NCBI RefSeq assembly: GCF_000182565.1
Contig: NW_015971543.1
Span: 717,397-781,396, forward strand
Source: Spizellomyces punctatus DAOM BR117
Taxonomy: Eukaryota; Chytridiomycota; Chytridiomycetes; Spizellomycetales; Spizellomycetaceae
DNA length: 64,000 nucleotides
Direction of reading: 5' to 3'
A program made the position numbers and the translations under genes. Positions 1-12,600 of the stretch are shown one piece after another. Within the stretch, counting starts at the first letter, position 1. Each line of letters starts with the position of its first letter. A model generated the notes under the pieces. That model worked only from the letters and a program-made list of their open reading frames with translations. It did not search any database and had not been told where the DNA came from.

Positions 1-1
1 G

Positions 2-703
2 GATTTGAGGTATTCGACAGCTATTGATCTCTCAAAGTTTCTCTCTTTAATTCTCAATGGTACACCATCTGGCTTACCTATTCTCCAAGAAGCCACTATC
101 GCGGAATGGACCCGGCCTGTTACTCTCCTTCCTGACAGTCGCACGGGGTTTGCTCTCGGTTGGGAACTTATTGGGATACCTAACACCCCATATATGCTGA
201 TCACTAAATCGGGCTTATGGGGTCACAAATCGCACATTGCCTTTCACCCTCCCACCAATATCGGGGTCATTCTACTTGCAGGCGATACGGCCATCGATCT
301 CATCAGCCTTGGATCAAACTTTTTCTCAACATTGATTCCTATTGTGGAAAACATACACACAACTGCAGTCCGCAATCTCTATGCTGGCACTTATGTATGT
401 CCATCTGTCGGTAGTATTACGGTAGACGCAATCCCAGGTTCTGGCCTCTTCTTTGCCCAGGACAGAGGAACAGTGACGGCTTACGCGAATCTTCTCCCAA
501 AGAACACGACGGAAAATAGTTTTTGGGTCTCGTTTGTCACAGCTGCAGACTGTCTTGCGGTTGCGTGGCAAATTTCTTCATTCCCACACTCTGATGGTGA
601 ACCCGATGGCCTCGAAGTCTTCTTTGAATTTCAAAAAGCTGGATCACCGACCCTATTCCATTGGCCAAGTAACAATCTCACGTGTATCAAAGACAAGAGT
701 TAG
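2..703 (+). CDS. Beta-lactamase-fold serine hydrolase, C-terminal part (partial)
   Basis: The reading frame is already open at base 2 and runs 233 codons to a TAG, so only the C-terminal part of a larger protein is present. The order of features fits the class C beta-lactamase / LACTB / D-aminopeptidase superfamily: an 'STAIDLSKFLSLILNG' helix, an 'FALGWE' strand, then 'GLWGHKSHIAFHPP...GVILLAGD', which corresponds to the region around the family's third active-site motif (usually H/K-x-G followed by a strand). The catalytic S-x-x-K and the Y-x-N motif would lie upstream of the window. In fungi such proteins are mostly uncharacterised esterase or peptidase-like enzymes, so the substrate cannot be named. 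No intron is seen. The first in-frame ATG is not the real start. Confidence 0.62.
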   Translation, partial: DLRYSTAIDLSKFLSLILNGTPSGLPILQEATIAEWTRPVTLLPDSRTGFALGWELIGIPNTPYMLITKSGLWGHKSHIAFHPPTNIGVILLAGDTAIDLISLGSNFFSTLIPIVENIHTTAVRNLYAGTYVCPSVGSITVDAIPGSGLFFAQDRGTVTAYANLLPKNTTENSFWVSFVTAADCLAVAWQISSFPHSDGEPDGLEVFFEFQKAGSPTLFHWPSNNLTCIKDKS

Positions 704-1563
704 GGACATCTGGTCATACCCCACGATATTAGAATCAACATAGCCCATTTGTGGCAACGAGCATAAATTAAGTCACAAGAGATCGACGTCAAATACAACA
801 AATGTTATTTTGTATCTCGTACTCTTCACTGTATTTCGGCCGTATCAGGTATAATTGTGATTTTTACGCAATCGGCACCAGGACACTCACAGTAATTGAA
901 TTTCACAGTCAAAGCAACTGATGAATATATTTCCTTTCTATGACTTTTTCAGTTGCATAGAGTGATCCATCTAAACGTGTGCAGCAAATGGAACTGAATA
1001 GTATTAGTACTTCAGTTCTTACCGTTATAGTTGCTTATGTGAAAACAGCAATCCGACAACTGAAGTTCGTTATAAAGGAGGCGTGAAGTTGTTGCTCTCT
1101 ATCCAAACGGTATCTTCTGGCTACGGCTTTATTAGCTGTCTCGCGAAAATAATACATTTTCACTAGTCCAACGCACGAGAAGAATTTATAGCTAATCGAG
1201 CGAGTAGTAAAGTCTACGTAAACCATCACAAATATCATCCATTCATTGTGCTGCCGATGCCAGCTAGCGTTTATCTGCAAGGTGAAGTCAACATTTGTCC
1301 TGTCTTTCTACAAGATACCTAACGACTCAACATAAATCAAAGGTGATGCATCATACTCGACATAGGAGCAGTCTTCGTATTCAGACTGCCTCCAATTTGT
1401 CGGCTATCGAGCGGACCATTGCATTACAACTCTTGCCTTTGCATGTTCCCGCTTGAAAGTCACGTGACACGACGCAGGAAATCCGCTTGCACTCTACGTA
1501 CGCATCTTTAGCTTTTCAGCTGCATAGCTTTGACCTTGTTTTGAGAACAACCAGAGTCTAGCA
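704..1563. promoter_or_regulatory. Intergenic region with palindromic GTCACGTGAC box
   Basis: I see no coding signal here. A perfect 10-bp palindrome GTCACGTGAC lies at 1459-1468, about 95 bp before the ATG of the next gene. It contains the E-box core CACGTG bound by bHLH factors of the Cbf1/Pho4/USF class. Its use in this organism is inference. Confidence 0.35.
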
Positions 1564-2758
1564 ATGCGCATCATTTCACTACAGCCGAGCGGAGACCTGA
1601 CTCTTTCCACTGACGCGATCAAGCCTTCACCACGACCAAACCACATACTTGTACGCGTCAAAGCCTTTGCAGTGAACCGGCAAGATTTGAAAACAGGACC
1701 AAGCGTGAAAGACGCGGGCGTTGAATGCGTTGGGAGCGTGGAAGATACCGGTGGTGTGAAGGGCCTTCGAGTGGGTGCAACAGTGGCCGTTCTTAGCTTT
1801 GGAGAAGGCGGTCTATGGAAAGAGTGAGTACGATGGCAGCGAGAATTTGCCGCATTGCTGTGCTTAAAGCGCCTGTATAGCAACTCTGCCGTCTTTCATG
1901 ATGTGGAATTTACTTTTGCTTGGGAAGAGGACAGTGCATGGTACGGTGCTAACCTAATTCTGTTGCAGTTATTGCCTTGTCCCCGCAAAATGTGTCATCC
2001 CGCTTCAGGTATCTCCACCAACACCCGGTTCCCCTCTTGATCCAGCCACATGGGCCAAGTTAGCAGCTATTCCTTTAACCTTCCTTACCGCATTCGGTAT
2101 CCTGGATAATCTGGATCTTCGAAAACATGACCGACTCTTGATTCGAGGCGGTACATCATCGATTGGCCTCACAATAGCAACCGTTGCAAAAGCCCTTGGT
2201 GCGGTTGTAGCAGCTACGACGCGAGATCCAACAAAAGCGCCCAACCTTTCAGAAAATGGAGCAGACTTTGTCATATTGGAACGTGAGGGAGGAATCAAGG
2301 ATGATGTCCGGATGATGTTTGCGTCCAAGGAAACGTTCAGCTCGACGGACGAGTTATCTACACCTACATTGAGTACAACGCGAATAAACGACTCTGCGGG
2401 TGCCGACAAGTGCGTTGACTTGCTGGGTGTTGGCACAGTTCAAGATTCTCTCCTCGCTTTGAAAAGTCCAGGTGGCATATGCTGCCTCGCTGGTACTTTG
2501 GGTGGATCTGAACCTACCACATTCAACCCCATGAAAGATATACCGTCTGGTGTTTATCTGACGACATTCGCGGTGGATCGCGTAGATATGGGACGAGTGC
2601 CATTGCAGGAAATTGTGGATCGAGTGCTAGAGAGAGGGGAGTATAGATTGAATTTGGATAGAATATTTGGCTTGGAAGATCTTGACAAGGTGAAAGATTA
2701 CGTTGAAGGAAACAAGGCGAGAGGGAAGGTGGTAGTGGTTCTTCCTAATGAATTGTAA
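1564..2758 (+). CDS. Zinc-independent MDR oxidoreductase (quinone reductase-like)
   Basis: Two exons, 1564-1823 and 1969-2758, joined in phase 2, give 349 aa. The intron starts GTGAGT, has a GCTAAC branch site at 1948-1953 and ends TTGCAG. The N-terminal GroES-like half carries 'ILVRVKAFAVNRQDL'. The C-terminal half has the Rossmann signature 'LLIRGGTSSIGLTIATVAKA', equivalent to the AxGGVG loop that binds NADPH. No structural or catalytic zinc Cys cluster is visible, which places it in the quinone oxidoreductase / enoyl reductase branch of medium-chain dehydrogenases. The N-terminal domain is shorter than usual: the segment after 'NRQDL' that normally holds the GxDxAG motif is reduced to a few residues. 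It probably reduces quinones or alpha,beta-unsaturated carbonyls in the cytosol; the substrate is unknown. Confidence 0.8.
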
Positions 2759-3030
2759 ATATAAGCTCTTTGGTTGCCTTCCTTCGTATCTAGTCACGTG
2801 ATCACATGAGTCCATCACTGTGATGTCAAAGGCATTCCCCCGTCGATCGCAGGGGACGACGCCAAAATGACGAAATTAGCCTGCATATTGCTAAATATCG
2901 ATATGATGGGAGCAAATATAAAGAGTATCCCGACGGTCTTGTCGGCGAGTTAATTTGATTGCGAATAAAGTCGATATTACAAGTCTCATTTACTGTAGTT
3001 TGGCATACACTTTGAACTCAAATCACCATC
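2759..3030 (+). promoter_or_regulatory. Promoter region of the SDR gene
   Basis: A CACGTG box at 2795-2800, an AGGGG motif at 2851-2855 (the yeast stress-element core) and a TATAAA at 2917-2922 precede the SDR start codon at 3031. The spacing of the TATA-like motif (about 110 bp) suits a fungal promoter. The motifs are seen; their function is inferred. Confidence 0.4.
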
Positions 3031-4142
3031 ATGCCTGTTGAACAGTATCAACAAGGACAAGTTCCTCCCGTCCAGGTAAAAAAGCTTAATGTTCGTTTTC
3101 AATTAGCCATTGCTGAACCTTGAATAGCATCAAAAAGCTCCTGGACTCCAATCCAAGATGGAGCCCAACCCCTTAAGTTCCACGTTACCATCGTCGACCG
3201 ATGAAGGTCAAGTGACACTGGAGAGGTACAAGGCAGCTGGGAAATTGGAGGGAAAAGCAGCATTGATTACCGGGGGAGATTCTGGTATCGGTACGTCTTT
3301 GACTTTCGATTTGAGCCGAGTTTGATTTTCAAATAACTAATATATGCAAACGTCATCTCAGGTCGTGCAGTTGCGGTTTTGTTTGCAATGGAAGGCGCCG
3401 ATGTCGCCATTTCCTACCTCTCAGCAGAGGAATCCGATGCCCGAGACACTCAGGCGGAGGTCCAAAAACTGGCCCCTGGTCGTAAATGTGTCCTGATTCC
3501 TGCTGACCTGTCCAAGGGTGAGCAGACATGCAAGGAAGTGGTAGACAAGGCCGTGAAGGAATTGGGCAAGTTGGATTGCTTGGTCAATAATGCTGCAACG
3601 CAGCAAGAGGTAGAGGGCATTCAGGATCTAACAGAGTAAGTTTCTTCGTAATGAAAGTAAATGACCCGGGATTGAAGCTGATGAATTGTTTTATCGTTAG
3701 AAACCAAATCGAAACAACCTTCAAGGTCAATATTTTCTCGCAATTCTACTTGTCAAAGGCCGCCCTCAGATACTTTGAGGGACGGCAAGGGTGTACAATC
3801 ATCAACACCACTTCCGTCAACCATTTTATGGGACATCCTACACTGTTGGATTATACATCCACCAAGGGAGCCATTGTTGCATTCACAAGATCCTTGGCTG
3901 GTCAACTTGCCGAGAAGGGCATTCGCGTCAACTGCGTAGCTCCCGGTCCCATCTGGACTCCACTCATTGTCTCCACAATGACTGATGAGAGTAAGAAAAC
4001 TTTTGGCTCGAGTGTTCCAATGAAGCGTGCCGGCCAGCCCGTGGAAGTGGCAACATGTTTTGTGTTCCTCGCGTCAGCGGATTCCAGTTACATATCTGGA
4101 CAAACACTCCATCCTAATGGAGGCAAAGTAGTCAATGGCTAA
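3031..4142 (+). CDS. Short-chain dehydrogenase/reductase (YhdF/glucose-dehydrogenase-like)
   Basis: Four exons (3031-3075, 3128-3290, 3362-3635, 3701-4142) with GT-AG introns of 52-71 nt code for 307 aa. After a hydrophilic N-terminal extension of about 45 residues comes a classical SDR Rossmann fold. The cofactor loop is 'LITGGDSGIGRA' (TGxxxGxG), the structural motif is 'LVNNAA', and the active site has Ser in 'NTTSVN' and the YxxxK pair in 'DYTSTKGA'. It ends with the 'VNCVAPGPIWTPL' segment. The extension plus the 'DSGIGRAVA' variant is typical of the bacterial and fungal YhdF/YghA-like group, often stress-induced and annotated as glucose or general alcohol dehydrogenases using NAD(P). 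The start is fixed by the ATG in context ATCATGC and by splicing of the 15-codon first exon. Confidence 0.85.
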
Positions 4143-4471
4143 GATAGTTGCGAGAAATGTCCAATCGCATGTCTGTAAAAAACATTGAAATTCTGAAAAA
4201 CTTGGGCAGTTGAAAAAAGAAAATCGTGCCGCATGGATGGCTGTTTTACTAAGCCACTCGTCTGGGGCCTTTTCTCATTTGCAAGCGATTCATGATAAGA
4301 AGAGCCTCAGTTTTCTTTCCCCGCCAGTCAACCTCATCCGCTTCCATTGCCATCCCTCTTGACCTTGCTTTCGCTTGCCCTTTGGCGTAACTCGTACTCC
4401 TGCTTGCACTCTACAACACTAGTGCACACTCAGTCTACCGTCCTACATCATCAACCATCTCTACAATCGTG
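4143..4471. other. Intergenic spacer before IDH1
   Basis: This 329-bp spacer is pyrimidine-rich towards its 3' end. No gene or convincing regulatory motif is seen. It presumably holds the SDR 3' end and the promoter of the isocitrate dehydrogenase gene. Confidence 0.5.
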
Positions 4472-6085
4472 ATGTTCCGCAACGTGCCCAGGACGGCGCT
4501 TCCCGTCGCTCGGTGTTTAAGGGCTAGTGCCGGACGCGCTACCGTAAGTATTGGCAGCGAGGGCAAATGGGATTTGCATTTGGAATTATACGAGCAAGGC
4601 CCATCGAGATTTGCCAACGCGATTGTTTGATTCTTTGCGATTCTGTAGATTGCAGGTACTCGTATCCCCACTGTCCGCCATTTCGGCACAACTGAAACCA
4701 AGACTGCGTTACCCCCGACAGATGGAGTAGGGATCTTTTTTCGCTGCCGGCTGAAGCGGTGAATTTTGCTGACGAACCTCGTTTTGCTATATAGGTCTTT
4801 GTTCCAGGCACTGTGTATGGCGGTCAATATACCGTGACTCTCATCCCCGGTGATGGTATTGGTCTTGAGATGGCCACTGCAGTAAAAACTATCTTTAAGG
4901 CTGCACATGTTCCAATTGAATGGGAACAGTTCGATTTGTCTGGGTATACGAAGAAGGATGAAGGCTTGTTGAAGCAAGCCATGGATTCAATTAGGCGAAA
5001 CAGGGTTGCCTTGAAGGGTAGGTTTACCTTAGTACTGCCTTGCCTAGTCAGTTCTGGAGAAAACTCTGTAACGTATCGTGATAGGTATCCTTTACACTCC
5101 CGTATCACGCTTGGGACACAGCTCCTTGAACGTTTTCCTGCGTAAGGATCTAGACATCTACGCCTCTACCTCCATCATTCAGAACCTTCCCGGAAGCTGG
5201 CCTACCCGCCACAAGAACGTCAACTTTGCGATCATCCGTGAGAACACTGAGGGAGAGTACTCGGGGCTTGAACACACTGTGAGTTGACTTTACATGAACA
5301 CATGAACGCTTATAATCCGAAGACTGATTACTTTTGCCCATGTAGCCGGTTGCTGGTGTTGTAGAGTCATTGAAGGTTGTTACCCGCGCAAAGACCGAAC
5401 GCATTGCCAAGTATGCGTTCGACTTTGCTCTGAAGAATGGCAGGAAGAAGGTCACTGCCATTCACAAGGCCAACATCATGTAAGTGTTGGCATGCTCTCA
5501 TTTGCAGGCTGCCTTGTGTTAATTATCGCGAGCAGGAAATTGGGTGACGGTCTGTTCTTGAATGTGTGCCGCGAAGTTGCAAAGAAGTATGAAAGCTCTG
5601 GTATCCAATTCAATGACATGATCGTGGACAATGCTTCGATGCAGCTGGTGTCCAAGCCCAGCCAGTTTGATGTTATCGTCTGTGGTAACTTGTACGGAAA
5701 CATTTTGTCAAATGTTGGTGCGGCCATTGTTGGCGGTCCTGGTATCGTCCCTGGAGCCAACTTTGGAAGCAACTATGCTGTGTTTGAGCCTGGATGTCGT
5801 CACGTCGGCAAGGATATCCAGGGCCGCAACACAGCGAACCCCACTGCTCTCCTCCTTTCCTCCATTCACATGCTCCGTCACCTTGGTCTTGAGGATCACG
5901 CCAACCGTATCTCGCATGCATTGATGAAGGTTATCAAGGAGAGCAAGGTGCTGACGCCTGACCTTGGTGGCGCCCACAGCACTACCGACTTTACTCTCGC
6001 AGTCATGTATGTTGATTTTTATTATTCTTATCATGAACGACCCATGCTTACCAGTATTTCCATCCTAAATAGTGGCAACCTCTGA
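4472..6085 (+). CDS. IDH1: Isocitrate dehydrogenase [NAD] subunit 1, mitochondrial
   Basis: Seven exons (4472-4543, 4649-4726, 4795-5017, 5085-5278, 5346-5479, 5536-6006, 6073-6085) give 394 aa, close to the family size including a targeting peptide. The N-terminus ([19 protein letters not shown]) is rich in Arg and Ala and lacks acids, as a mitochondrial presequence should. The mature part shows '[10 protein letters not shown]', '[18 protein letters not shown]' (a substrate-binding loop), 'KANIMKLGDGLF', '[14 protein letters not shown]' (metal-binding Asp) and '[12 protein letters not shown]'. The enzyme oxidatively decarboxylates isocitrate in the TCA cycle as part of a hetero-oligomer. I assign the regulatory IDH1-type subunit from overall likeness; IDH2 cannot be fully excluded. 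The last coding exon is only 13 nt (four residues plus stop). Intron 2 uses an unusual GTAGGG donor. Confidence 0.88.
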
Positions 6086-6671
6086 ATGATTGGTATCATA
6101 GCTGGTGGACTGTGTTCCCTTTTTTATTTTTATTACAAACCCTGCCCGATACCATTAGTCATCGTTATTCGCACTTTCTTACCTAAAAATACAAAATGGC
6201 TCTTTTGCAAAATGTTTTTTTTTTTGACTGCGCGGCAGAAGTGTGTTTTTTGACCCGCCAGCGCACAGCCCGTTTGTTTTGAATTCGCCGATCATCCGCT
6301 TGAAGAACACGAAACACTTTCTGCGGAGGGACTTCTCCGCTTTTGAAGATCAAAAAACAAGTAAAAAATTTATTTATCTCATTTACTCCTTTTGATATAT
6401 ATAGTCACGTGCCTAATTATGCAGTTTAAGATTTCTTGATGAGCGTTTTGTTTCTCCATCCTTTCCACAAGAGGTTTCGCTTGGAGTTTTGTCGAAAAAC
6501 AAACGTCTTTCCATCATACGGACTCGTAGAAAACGAAACTGGAAGGCGATCCTCGGAGACCGTTGAAATGACTGCCCCGCCGACGATTGTGTCCTTTCCT
6601 CACTCAATAGTGTGACTTTTTATTGCAGGACTCTTTAATATCAATGCTTGGAGGGCTTGGGGGTGAATATT
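6086..6671 (+). promoter_or_regulatory. Promoter region of the adenylyl cyclase gene
   Basis: This holds the IDH1 3' end, T-rich tracts near 6220 and a TATATA at 6397-6402 followed at once by CACGTG at 6406-6411, about 260 bp before the cyclase ATG. No coding potential was recognised. Confidence 0.35.
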
Positions 6672-9600
6672 ATGGATTTACGTGAAGCGTTCGTTGCTGA
6701 GCATGTACGAAAAGTAGCAGGGAAGGGGTTGACGACGTACCCTTTTATGGAAAAGTTTGATAATGGGGCTGTTGCGATTATTGATGTCTCTGGTGCGTTA
6801 GGGACTCGAGTGTGTTGAAAATATCGTGGTATCCATTAACTGGCAAATTTTTGTATAGGATACTCGACGCTGGCCTCATTTCTACAAGACCGCTATGGTG
6901 CCGATAGTGGCGCTAGGATTCAAAGTTTATTGAATCCCCATTTTTCTGGAATTATTGATGCAGTACATAGACATGCTGGCAGTGTGGTCAAGTTTGCGGG
7001 AGATAGTTTGGTTGCGGTGTGGACCGCTCCGACAGCCGACAAGGCAAACTCTAAAATCCTGACCGTTGATCCTGATAACCATCCTGTCGAACTCCATCCT
7101 ACCGAGGACGGTATGAACTACCCAGCCCATACCGCGGATTCATTTGGAGATATTGCGTCCGCGTTTCTCTGCTGTTTGGAACTTTTATTAATGGTGGATG
7201 TGTTGGAGCGAGATGTTGAAGGAGGTGCCACATCTCCCGAGCAGCAGATCTTGCAAGGAGTGACAATGCATATAGGATTGGGCTGCGGGGTTACGAACCA
7301 CGTACACGTTGGGAAGCCGGGAGCTACTTGCGAGGTGTGTCAAGTAATGAGTTGCAAGTTTGAGGAAGTGCTAACCCGCCTGTTGGTAGTACTTTGTAAC
7401 TGGAACAGCGGCACGCCAAGCATCTGTGATGCTCGACGTAGCTCGAAAGAACGAGCTTGCCATTTCCAAAGATTGCTGGAATGCGATACAACGCGAATTT
7501 CAAACGTCTTGCCCGTTAGCCGCTACTCGTATGCTGGAGCAATTGGTCAATCCCATTATTCGTGACGAGTCAGTTATCATTCGCTCGGATATCTTCGCGG
7601 ACAACTATGTGCGTCATTCCCTGACATGGCTTTTGAGTCTTTTCACGGGAATCCTTCCTTCCTCACCAAGCGAGCTCAACCTCTTCCGCGGAGCTGATGG
7701 ACGACGGTACGAAGAGTATATCAACGCCAGTATTGTGCATCACCTGTCCGGCGATTCTGTACGGATCATTTCGGAAAGCAACGAACTTCGGAAATGTGCC
7801 ATTGCCTTCGTGCGGTTATCTGGAGATCTGGCAGCCAAAACATCTGGGAACGACGTCGAAGGACTGCGCATAGCGCAGGATGTCATGGAGATCGTTACCG
7901 AGACGCTTGATATATTCAACGGCTGTTTGAGACAGTTCAACGTTGATGACAAAGGGCCGACATTGCTACTGGTGTGGGGAGTGGAAAGATTTGCACATGA
8001 AAAGGGCGAGGCGCCATTTGCACTGCACGCAGCATTAAGAATCAAGCGAAAGCTGGCAAGAAGATTTGGAGGCGGATTCTCCATTGGAGTGTCTCAAGGA
8101 GTCATCTTCTCGGGCGTGATAGGGTCTCTGAACAGAAGGTGCGTACATTTAGATGGTCATTGGACAAGTCCGCATGCGTATTGATTGCTTCATGCATTAT
8201 CCGTGCTTTCAGCGATCACACTATCCTTGGTGTTGCTGGTATGTACATAAAAGTTATCTGCATGGTTTGATCGTTGAACTCATCTTGTTGATGTTCTCTT
8301 GAAAGTGAACGAAGCTGCAAGGCTAATGTGTCACCCCCTTGCTGAGAATGGGATCCTTGCCACAGAAGATATATACAGAGACTGCAAGGATCAGTTTGTC
8401 TTTGAAGGGGAATCTCATGTCATTGGTATCAAAGGTGGGAAACGTGGCTGTAATAGTGTGCTCCCATTTTATTTTTAACCACTTATCCTATCAGGTTCCC
8501 TTAACCCTAAACGTGTCCATTTCCCTATTCGTGCGATAAGAACCCGTCCTAGGAAACCTACGCAGCGACATAGTGTGTGCGAACCAGCATCTCCAGGACA
8601 GCTGATCGGCCGAAAGCACGAGAAGAACATTATACGTGAGACCGTTAGTGATTGGGCGCAAGGTGCCGGCCCTACCCTTGTCATTCATGGTACAACGGGG
8701 ACGGGCAAGACAGTTTTGGGAGATTACCTGATCGAGGAGGCGGAAAAAGTGCCTAATAGCATTGTCTGGTAAGGTTTCTAGCGGGTCTATCAGTAATGAA
8801 ATTGAACGGTACATTAACTGCTAGCAACATTATTTTACAATAGTTTGGGTCGCTCCAATGAGACGCTAAAATATGTTCCATTTTACGCGGTTAGCGTCAT
8901 GCTCACGACGTTATTTGCTGAGTTGGATCTCGAAGAGTTGGCAAAGCGCGCTCGCGAATACCGACGGAAGACAGTGAAACAACGTGAATGTGTATGTTAT
9001 TCTCGACAGGCGACTGGTACTCCTGGAGGACTCTGCCCACATCATCAGACCGATGTCAACACAGAGCGCTTAGCTAGATATCGTAGTCTTGACACTTTAG
9101 GAGCAATCAGTTCAGGCACGGAGCTCCTTACCGCTCCTGAAAATCAGGCAGACCACGTCGACACTCGTCCACCCCCCGGATCACGGAGGAAGTCTTTTAA
9201 CTCACCTGGAGGCGTCAGGAATGGCAGTGCTCTATGGATTCCACCGGTGTGGGGGGAGACTGACAAGCAGGCAATGATGGAACGGGGTGAAGACGAGGAT
9301 GATGAAATGCTTAATCCCCAAACATCTCTTCCTCCTGGGTTTGCCTTACGACGTGGCAGCGTAGCGCCAGAACCCGAGATGCTCACCTGGTTTGGAGGTC
9401 TGGGGGATGAAAAGGTTGTGTGCGGACCAGAATGCGATCATTCTCCTGATAAGAATGCTGCAGATGTTCTCTGCGAAGATAAATGTGTACATAAGCCTAT
9501 GACGAAAAACTGGGTCATTAAGATGATGCAGAGCTTATCGACAAAGGTGGAAAAAGTCATGCAATTGCTTGGAGAGGATCCAAAATCGTTACCACTGGTG

Positions 9601-12600
9601 CGTTTGTTGTTATTTGAGAAATACTATGCCCAAGTACTTATCGTTAGCTATCATGTAGCTGAACGACTTGATACCTGTCCAGTACCACGCGACGCCCTTT
9701 ACCGCTAACCTACACGGCAATGATCGGAAAATGCAAATCACGAACCTCATAGTTTCAGTAATGAACAAACTGACTCTGAACATGGAGATACCACTTTGCC
9801 TGGTATTGGACGATGCTCAATGGACGGATTCGATAGGATGCCACCTCATAGGAGATATTTCGAGACGATGCCCAAAAGTTTTTGTTGCTATTTTGACGCG
9901 CCCAGTGACCGAGTATACGTGCACTGTTCTCGCGCGCGCTATGGAGCGCGTACAGACAGGCGGCGTCCAGGGAGTTGATGTGGATAACGATGGGCACAAA
10001 AGTGGAAGGGTACCGGCTTTTGTGGTTGAATCGGGTGAGACGGCCGTGCCTGCCACGGTCATCGAACTAGGTGGATTGAATGTAAAGCAGACGGGCAAGC
10101 TATTACTGCAGATTGTGAAGGGGAAATTCCAGGCAGAAATGATTGAAACAAGGCTCGTCGAGGAAATCTACCGACGAACGTCGGGAAATCCGGTCATGAT
10201 AGAGATGTTGGGACACAGCATGCTCGACCGGCTGGATTTGACGGTGCAAGATAACGTTTTGCGAGTAGCGAACTGCAAGGCTATTGCAAGCATTGGGGAG
10301 CTGCTACCTGTTGATGCTCAATCAGCAGTAATCGCACAGCTTGATCGAACCTCTTCGACTATGCGTCATGTGCTCTTGGTTGCATCAGTTGCGGGACAAT
10401 ATTTCCATTTGCACACTTTAGCAGAAATGCTAATCCGTAACCCGGTGAAAGAGCTAACCGACTTTGGACTGGAAACGAAAGAAGGTAGACAACGTCTTCT
10501 CAAGTTTCTGCAAGCGAATGATGTGTTCCATTTCCTGGAGTACACGTGGAAGGCCCAGCCTGATACTGATAGCGAGGAATCCGAAAGATCCATGAAAGAA
10601 CAATGCATGCAGATATCCTTTCACCATTACGTAGTGCATCAGAGTATTTACGGCACCCTAGTCCCCGAACGCCGAGCCCAACTGCATGCGAACTACGCAG
10701 AGTATTATGCGGGGGTCCTGCAGAACTGCGATCTTACCGAAGGTGGCGAACGTGATGGAGTCGTCGCTGCTTGCATTCTTCATCTGGACCATTGCCCTAG
10801 CCATGTCAGTCCGACCCTCCAGATAACGATTGCCGAGCAAGCATTCAGGATGTACGCGACTCGAGCGATTAATTCTGAAGCGTTCAAAGCGTATGAGCGG
10901 TTGGCCCGACTCATAGAAACGCATCCAGATGCCGCCTCCGAAGTCCTCGATCCCGTTCAGAGAGTCAGCGTTTATCGCTGGATGTGCGAGCTCAGCTCGG
11001 CGGAAGTTGACTACCCAAATGCTTGGAATCATTTTTCCCGTGCACTGAAAGAATTGGGCTTTGTACTCCCGAAGGCTAAGAGCATTGGATGGATTGAAAC
11101 TGTAGCGAGACAGTAAGTTTCATTAAGATACAGTTGCGTTTTCCTCGTCGTGCCAAGATGGAATGGAAAGTCTAATATCTGCTTTGCAGAATCTACACTT
11201 TCTACTCTTTACAACGAGTGGAATCATCGGGGGGTAAGAGGAGCAAATTAGCCCTCAAAGCATTAGGGTACGTATATATTCTCAGTCTTTCCACTATCTA
11301 TTTGTAACTCTAATGCGGCATTGTTTCATCTTTACAGGACTATTTTCCCCCGCTATGCACAGGAGCCGGACCTCCTCTACCGCATTGCTGATGAGTGCCT
11401 GGAACTCTTCGACGTCACAATGCATGTCACGGTTCACCTCAACGACATCCTCTCCTTTGCGCTCGTTCTCTTTCTCATGATCAACATTGCGGAATGCCTC
11501 CGGGATGTAGCACCCACGAAGCTTAGTGTCGCGTATGGCAAACTAGGAATGACTCTCCAGACAATCGGATTCCCCGATCTTGCTCAGTCATATATTGAAA
11601 AGGCGGAGACTTTGGTGAAGCGAAACTGGTCGTCAGTATCTGGCAGAGAGAAGGCCAGGCTTCTCGGTCGAATCGCAATTATGGCGTATGCTCGTGCAGA
11701 CTGGGCGCAAACGGAAAAGGATGTGGAAATAGTTTTGGGCATCTTGCGCAGGGACGGGGCTGAGGCATCTAGGTGAGTGTCGCTAACACTGGAGCCATTT
11801 ATGATGTTCGAGCATCCTAAATGTCCTCTATGTTCATAGGGAGGCCATCGACATGTACAACGTCCAACTGGGCGTGCTTTCCATACATGGGAATCTGACC
11901 AAGTTTCTAGAAGGTTTGCACGCAGAGCATTCATGTACGAACATTTTGCAGAATTGGTAACCTTTTTCTACTTTTCTATAGTCGCAGAACAGTACTACCG
12001 GGTGGCTGTCGACGTGGATGTTGAGTCGCCTCATACGCAGCGTACTTCGATGTGCATAGCATATGCATACTGGTCGCTCGGACGCCCTTTGGAAGATGTG
12101 TCGCGCTGGTATGAACTTTCCCGGGCCCAATTGCTCCGCATCGAAGCCGCCCGCCGAACAGGTGCGACGATTGGGTTCGGTCTGGATTTCACCCTTATCA
12201 ATGCGGGATATTTTCTACGCTTGCTGATCGGACGCCTTCATCTTGTCTTGTGGGGCGATGGCGGATGGGAGAACGGGAGAGATATTGCGGACAATGGAGC
12301 AAAGTTAAGAAATAAAATCTTAACGATGGCCGAAGAGCTGATTAGTATCATGGAAAAGTTGGAATCCGGCATGTATTACCTTGCGGCGATGAATTGGCTG
12401 TTTGTGGGCGTACTTGTCGATTGGGCCTGTCTAATCACGGAGGGTTTAAAGAAAGGCGACAAGGTGAGCCATCTGAAACAGCAGAATGTAACATTTGCAT
12501 TTTCTAACCATTGTGGTCCGGTCTTTACTAGACGCTGGAACGTGATCGGCACCTCTGCCGCAAACTGGTGAACTGTATCATTCGCCTTGTATCCCAGTCT

